From Amanita rubescens (lineage: Eukaryota > Basidiomycota > Agaricomycetes > Agaricales > Amanitaceae): DNA of 34,033 nt. The DNA lies in assembly GCA_015039365.1 (NCBI GenBank), contig WION01000558.1, forward strand, positions 1-34,033. Reading direction: 5' to 3'. Every line of letters begins with the position of its first letter. Position 1 is the stretch's first letter. The notes beneath the pieces are model-generated. The model searched no databases and had not been told where the DNA came from. It saw only the letters and a list, made by a program, of their open reading frames with translations. This document shows positions 30,029-34,033 of the stretch, piece by piece. The translations under genes were made by a program, and so were the position numbers.

Positions 30029-31754
30029 ATGACCTCGTCTACGGAAGAAAAAAAATCTTTCCAGACGGTGTACACCGCTCTTTGGAAACAGCCTCTCGAT
30101 TCAATACTTCGTGATGCTCCTGCAAATGCTGGCGAAAAAGTCCTCAAGTACATTCCGTTCTCCTTGCTTGCGGAACTGGGACTTACTTCCATAAACTACC
30201 GAGAAAAAGTACTCCTGGTTCGCGAAGAATATAATACTGTGCTCGACACACTCGAAGATTGGAATCGACTAGGAGGGGGGGGCGTTATTGTCACGGGCCA
30301 AGCCGGCATTGGTGCGTGCTAGTTTTTCCGGCGTTTGCGTAATGATACTGAGTTAATGTCCAAGGCAAAACTATTTTCCTCTTTTACGTCCTGCTCCGAC
30401 GCTTGAGTGCAGGCTTACCCACCGCTTTTCATGTATTCAGCGACAGGTTCTTTCTCTTCACTGAGGCCGGCGCTTCGCAGCATGATGTCGTGGATCAGTC
30501 TGGCTTGAAACTGCCTCCTGGGACTTGGGCCCTTTCAAACTCAGGCGAAGTAATCGAGCAGCCATGTGCTGCGTTCTTGTCCGCACCGCCAGGCCGTGCC
30601 TGGATTATCCAGGCGACCTCGCCAAAACGATCCAGGTGGCGTGAATGGAAGAAGCAGCTGAGGGCAAAGCTATATGTGATGGACTGGTTCCATCCCAATG
30701 AGTTGAGGGTACTCGGGTGAGTACATGATACGTGCTTTCAGGTGGCTGCTGACTTTGTCAATCAGTCAACTACTCGGTCTTAACACCACTGCACTCCTAT
30801 CATATTACAGGACATGGGGTCCTTGTGCACGCACATGCATAGCTATGGTTAAGGGCCGCCTGACAGTTGATGAGCACAACCGTAATGTTTCAATTGCCGC
30901 AGGCAAGTTTGCCTGGGACCCCCGTCAGCTCTTTGGGTTGATTACTCAGTTTGACTCGGATGAAGTGTGGGACGTTCTCTTTTTCGTACGACCGGACAAA
31001 CTTTCGGCTGATTCAAGAAGTGCAATCAGAGCAGAAATACCAACAAAGCATCTCAGGGGCATCGTTGCTCTCTCGGTCGCGCAGATCGATGCCGCCCAAC
31101 AGTCGCTGTTTTTCAGCCAAATTTCCTCGCACCCCTGGACCAAGGGCCTCGCGGACTGGATGTATGAAAAATTTGTACACATTCGACTGACGTCCCCCAC
31201 TGCCCCACCACTTATGTGCATCCCTACCGATGAAGCTTCGCCAACCCTCATGATTCCTGTATGTGATATCATACATCCTCTCAATGGCAAAACAGGCCTA
31301 AGCGAAGCAAATAAATATTCGCTACCATTCTATTGGCGACCAACCTCCACCTCATTTACCAGCATCAATGGCATTATTTGTACCAATTCGGATATTATTC
31401 TGGTTCAGGCAACTGTCTCCTCACAACATGATGTGAAAGTGTCGGGGCTAGATGCCATCCGTAACGGTCTCCCCGTAGGGTTTTGTCAGGAGCGTAACTT
31501 TTGTCTTGTATTCATTACCGTCCCGACGGAAGAGAGCGATCAAGAATTGTGCTATCAGAACATGAGCCTCCCTGAGTGCTGGAAAAATCTGGTCATTTAC
31601 TCCACCTTCGTGATCGGCAAGCTTAATGATGTGGATCAAGCCGCCCTAACGACATACATTGAAGTAAGCTGTGTTCTGGTTCCATTTCTGCGTCTGATTG
31701 GGACAATTTGCACAGGAGGATGACGAAGCAGAAGATGACAACGACAAAGAATAA
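30029..31754 (+). CDS. Crinkler-like P-loop NTPase with candidate nuclease domain
   Basis: Four exons, 30029-30311, 30365-30716, 30766-31663 and 31716-31754, with introns of 53, 49 and 52 bp, give 523 residues. The Walker A motif GQAGIGKT (about 90-97) is complete only after splicing; the first intron interrupts Gly95. FLFTEAGASQHD, LPPGTWALSNS, RAWIIQATSPKRSRWREWK and YVMDWF then follow, as is typical of the Crinkler-type NTPases found in large numbers in mushroom genomes. The C-terminal third has SFTSINGIICTNSDIILVQA followed by TVSSQHDVK (about 424-436), which resembles the restriction-endonuclease-like core reported for Crinkler-type effectors. The end is acidic (EDDEAEDDNDKE). Such proteins are proposed to act in nuclei, in conflict or host interaction; here that is inference from the family. 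Confidence 0.8.
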
Positions 31755-32823
31755 GTGGGAGATGAAGACGAGGATGATGTCCTTATCTTCAGACCAAGGC
31801 CGAAGATTTTCCAAAGAGATGTAAGTAGAAATGTTACATTTTAATTTTTTAAATTCCTTGTTTAAGTCTGGTCCCAGAGCCTCCGGCTTGGCGAAAAAAC
31901 GTAATGTCTCGTATTTTCCTAGCGTAGTATTCTCTAGCGCAACTCTGTTTATGGTAATTATTAATTGAGTACAAGTATAACAATTATAGTCAACTGTTTG
32001 CCTTTATCGCTCGGATCGAGTCGACGTCAACTGAACGAAAGCTGCGCATACGATTGGGAGCGTGAGCTGCGCGGCGACTCTTTTGGCTATGACATTACGT
32101 CCAAGCATCTTGAGCTGCCTTCCCCACTATTCGCTGTCTAGGGGCTGCCCCCCAGCGTTTCCAAGTCATCAAGTGAGCAACGGATCCCTCGCTCAGCAAA
32201 AATTCTCAACAAGAATGCTCGGCGCAATGTTTCTCGAATTTGAGGCTGTTCGTGTGCACCCGAGACTTTACGAAAGGGATTGGAATGGGAGCGTGCCCAG
32301 CACTCGTATTAGTCGACTACGTCACAGCCATGGATGGGAACGCAACATTCCGAGCCGCTTCAACCGGCGCAAATTGAGAATTCCGGTGCACCGAGATCGC
32401 TGAAACTAGAAGTTGCGGCCGCTTCCATCGGTGTGACGTAACGATTTGTCATCGCTTAATGATGTCCGCGCATCTCTTGCTTTGTATGCTATGAGCTAAC
32501 ATATAAAGTATTCATCAGAGCTCCACTTCCATCGACTACTTTATCATTTATTTACCCAAGCAGGCCTAGGGAACTCAGGGAAACACGAAAGCAACCCGGT
32601 CATTGCATTTTGGCCGTGTGGCCAGCAGTGGCCCTCAATTGTTCTCAGCACACAGGTGAGTTTTTTCATTCCCCTCTTTGCCTCTCCAATAAGCGCTAAT
32701 TGTTGTATACTCAGGTTCAATCAATTCACTCGACTCGTTCTTCTACGTGACTTTGGCCTACGCACTCCGCCGGTTCTTCTTCCCATTCACTCTCGCCGCT
32801 CAGCGCTCAGGCTTCAAGTCGAC
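31755..32823. other. intergenic; promoter and 5' UTR intron of the last gene
   Basis: No gene is supported in 31755-32500; the frame 32062-32403 overlaps the repeat at 32229-32259. An ATATAAAG TATA box lies at 32501-32508. GTGAGTTTTTTC (32656) to TATACTCAG (32715) is a 60-bp 5' UTR intron. The coding ATG is at 32824. Confidence 0.45.
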
Positions 32824-33815
32824 ATGGGACCTCGTCCTATCCTCAAACTTGACCCCAGCACCTCCGAAAGCATAGTATCCGAACCCATCGAACCTTCCGA
32901 ATCAACATCGGGTTCACCCGACGACATCCGCCACTTACCGCCTGCCAAGGCCAAACCTGGCCCTCTCCCTCTACCTTTTTCGTCGTGCACCCAAGCACAG
33001 TTTCTCCTCCTCGAACACTCGCCGCACGTTCATTTTCCGCCTACACCACGTCTTGTCAGGCCGGGAATCACGCATTCATCAAGTACATACGATCGTGCGC
33101 CGATTGAGGTTTCACCAAACCAATGCGAGCTACCTGCCAGGGGATGTAGAGTATACGAGACTGGCGGCAGAAATGGCGCGATTCGGAGTCAGGCGGTTTG
33201 TACTCCTGGTCCAGGACGAAGACCAAGCTCAATGATTCAACCTGTCAAGATGAAAGACGGTGATGTCGATGGTTACTTTGACCCACGAGCTTTCGAAGCG
33301 TGCCGGCGTACCGTGGTGTGCTCCGGCCAGGAGGAAGACGAAGGAAACGTTGATGATGACCGCGAGGCCCACAGTGAGTGACTGTTCCCCAAAGGGCATT
33401 ATCGCCATACTGACTCAACTGCCAATGTAAGCGCGTCGGTCTGATTCCCCATGCTCATCTTCGTCGTCGTCCGTCGTCTCCCGAATCCGAGTCAGAGCCA
33501 GACGAGTCTTCATATACCCAAGAAATATCTGCCCCTTCCTCAAATCACGATCCCTTTGTACAACCACCATCACCTACTACGCGGATGACTCTCACACTTC
33601 TGCCATACCCATGCCTATATCCACTCCAATCTGTCGCGTCGCGTCTGAGGAAGAAGCGAAGCACGAACTCATGTGGGGGTGCTCCTCGCGGATGGAGACG
33701 CAAGCTCCCACCAACGCGATCACGTTCCGTTGATGGACACGCTCGATGGAACTTGGATGCCAACAATGGCATAAACGCCCACAATGAGCTCGGGCGACAT
33801 GAGCATAAGCGATAA
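32824..33815 (+). CDS. disordered protein, paralogue of the 26.2 kb gene by its HVHF block
   Basis: The protein starts MGPRPILKLDPS and has SPHVHFPPTP at about 66-75, followed by THSSSTYDRAPIEVSPNQCE, an extended version of the block in the 26.2 kb protein. A part DGYFDPRAFEACRRT and an acidic end lead to a donor at 33374 (GTGAGT). A 58-bp intron ends at 33431. Exon 2 is best read in the frame RRRPSSPESESEPDESSYTQ, ending at 33815, but the joined frame is off by one base, so either another donor is used or a base is missing or extra. PILK at residues 5-8 is a relaxed form of the SILK motif. The TATA box at 32501 and 5' UTR intron mirror the layout of the 26.2 kb gene. Function unknown. Confidence 0.6.
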
Positions 33816-34033
33816 TTCGTTGGACGGATGTCTGGGTGGGTTTTTGATATACAGACTTGCCATGGACCTCTTCTGTTTCCTTATTTATTTTTTGACTTTG
33901 ACTTTGCTTTCGCTTCGAGTTTTGCTATTTAAATTCATTTTCCTTGCTTCAAGGACTTTTTACCAATACTTATCGATTCTCTACCTTCCATTCCTTAGCA
34001 AGCTAGAAAGCGCGATTTTTAGCACTGTATACC

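Noticed and set aside
1..34033. CRISPR arrays, rRNA, complete LTR or DNA transposons
   Set aside because: No regularly spaced repeats, no rRNA-like conserved blocks, and no transposase or reverse-transcriptase motifs were found on either strand.

Overview
The window looks like nuclear DNA of a basidiomycete fungus, probably Agaricomycetes. Genes are split by short introns (about 48-71 bp, GT-AG). Several products are typical of mushroom genomes: a secreted pepsin-like protease, F-box/LRR-type proteins, a Crinkler-like P-loop protein, and proteins carrying the short 'NA-N-V-x-I-S-G' motif that often precedes fungal STAND/NACHT domains. No rRNA, tRNA, CRISPR array or complete transposon was seen. 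All gene models are read by eye; splice sites were chosen because they keep conserved-looking frames open, and most give CDS lengths divisible by three.

Housekeeping genes form two blocks. Block 1 (12.1-18.1 kb) holds a coiled-coil protein (-), a secreted aspartic protease (-), a siroheme-pathway uroporphyrinogen-III methyltransferase with an N-terminal dehydrogenase-like domain (-), and the signal recognition particle subunit SRP14 (+), divergent from it. Block 2 (22.2-27.6 kb) holds a DUF726/TMCO4-type alpha/beta-hydrolase membrane protein (-) with one apparent frameshift, and a disordered protein (+) with SILK-like and HVHF motifs.

Accessory DNA lies around and between these blocks. Positions 1-12,000 hold an F-box gene with one frame break, a beta-trefoil-like gene (copy 1), relics of an unknown family (R1), a partly resolved small gene, and a tandem duplication carrying two small repeat-motif proteins (8.4-9.2 and 10.7-11.3 kb). 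Positions 18.2-22.0 kb are a nested inverted duplication holding a dead and an intact beta-trefoil gene head-to-head, with two more R1 relics between them. Positions 27.9-32.6 kb are gene-poor and hold a four-exon Crinkler-like NTPase gene. The right end holds a second disordered protein sharing the HVHF block with the 26.2 kb gene.

The most unusual items are (i) the tandem pair of small proteins with 'TF-N/H-G-N...IGC..G' repeats followed by the STAND-associated motif, but with no NTPase; (ii) the two dispersed paralogues whose only shared parts resemble protein phosphatase 1 docking sites; and (iii) the beta-trefoil family, whose four-exon structure and upstream boxes are conserved over three copies while the surrounding DNA is rearranged.
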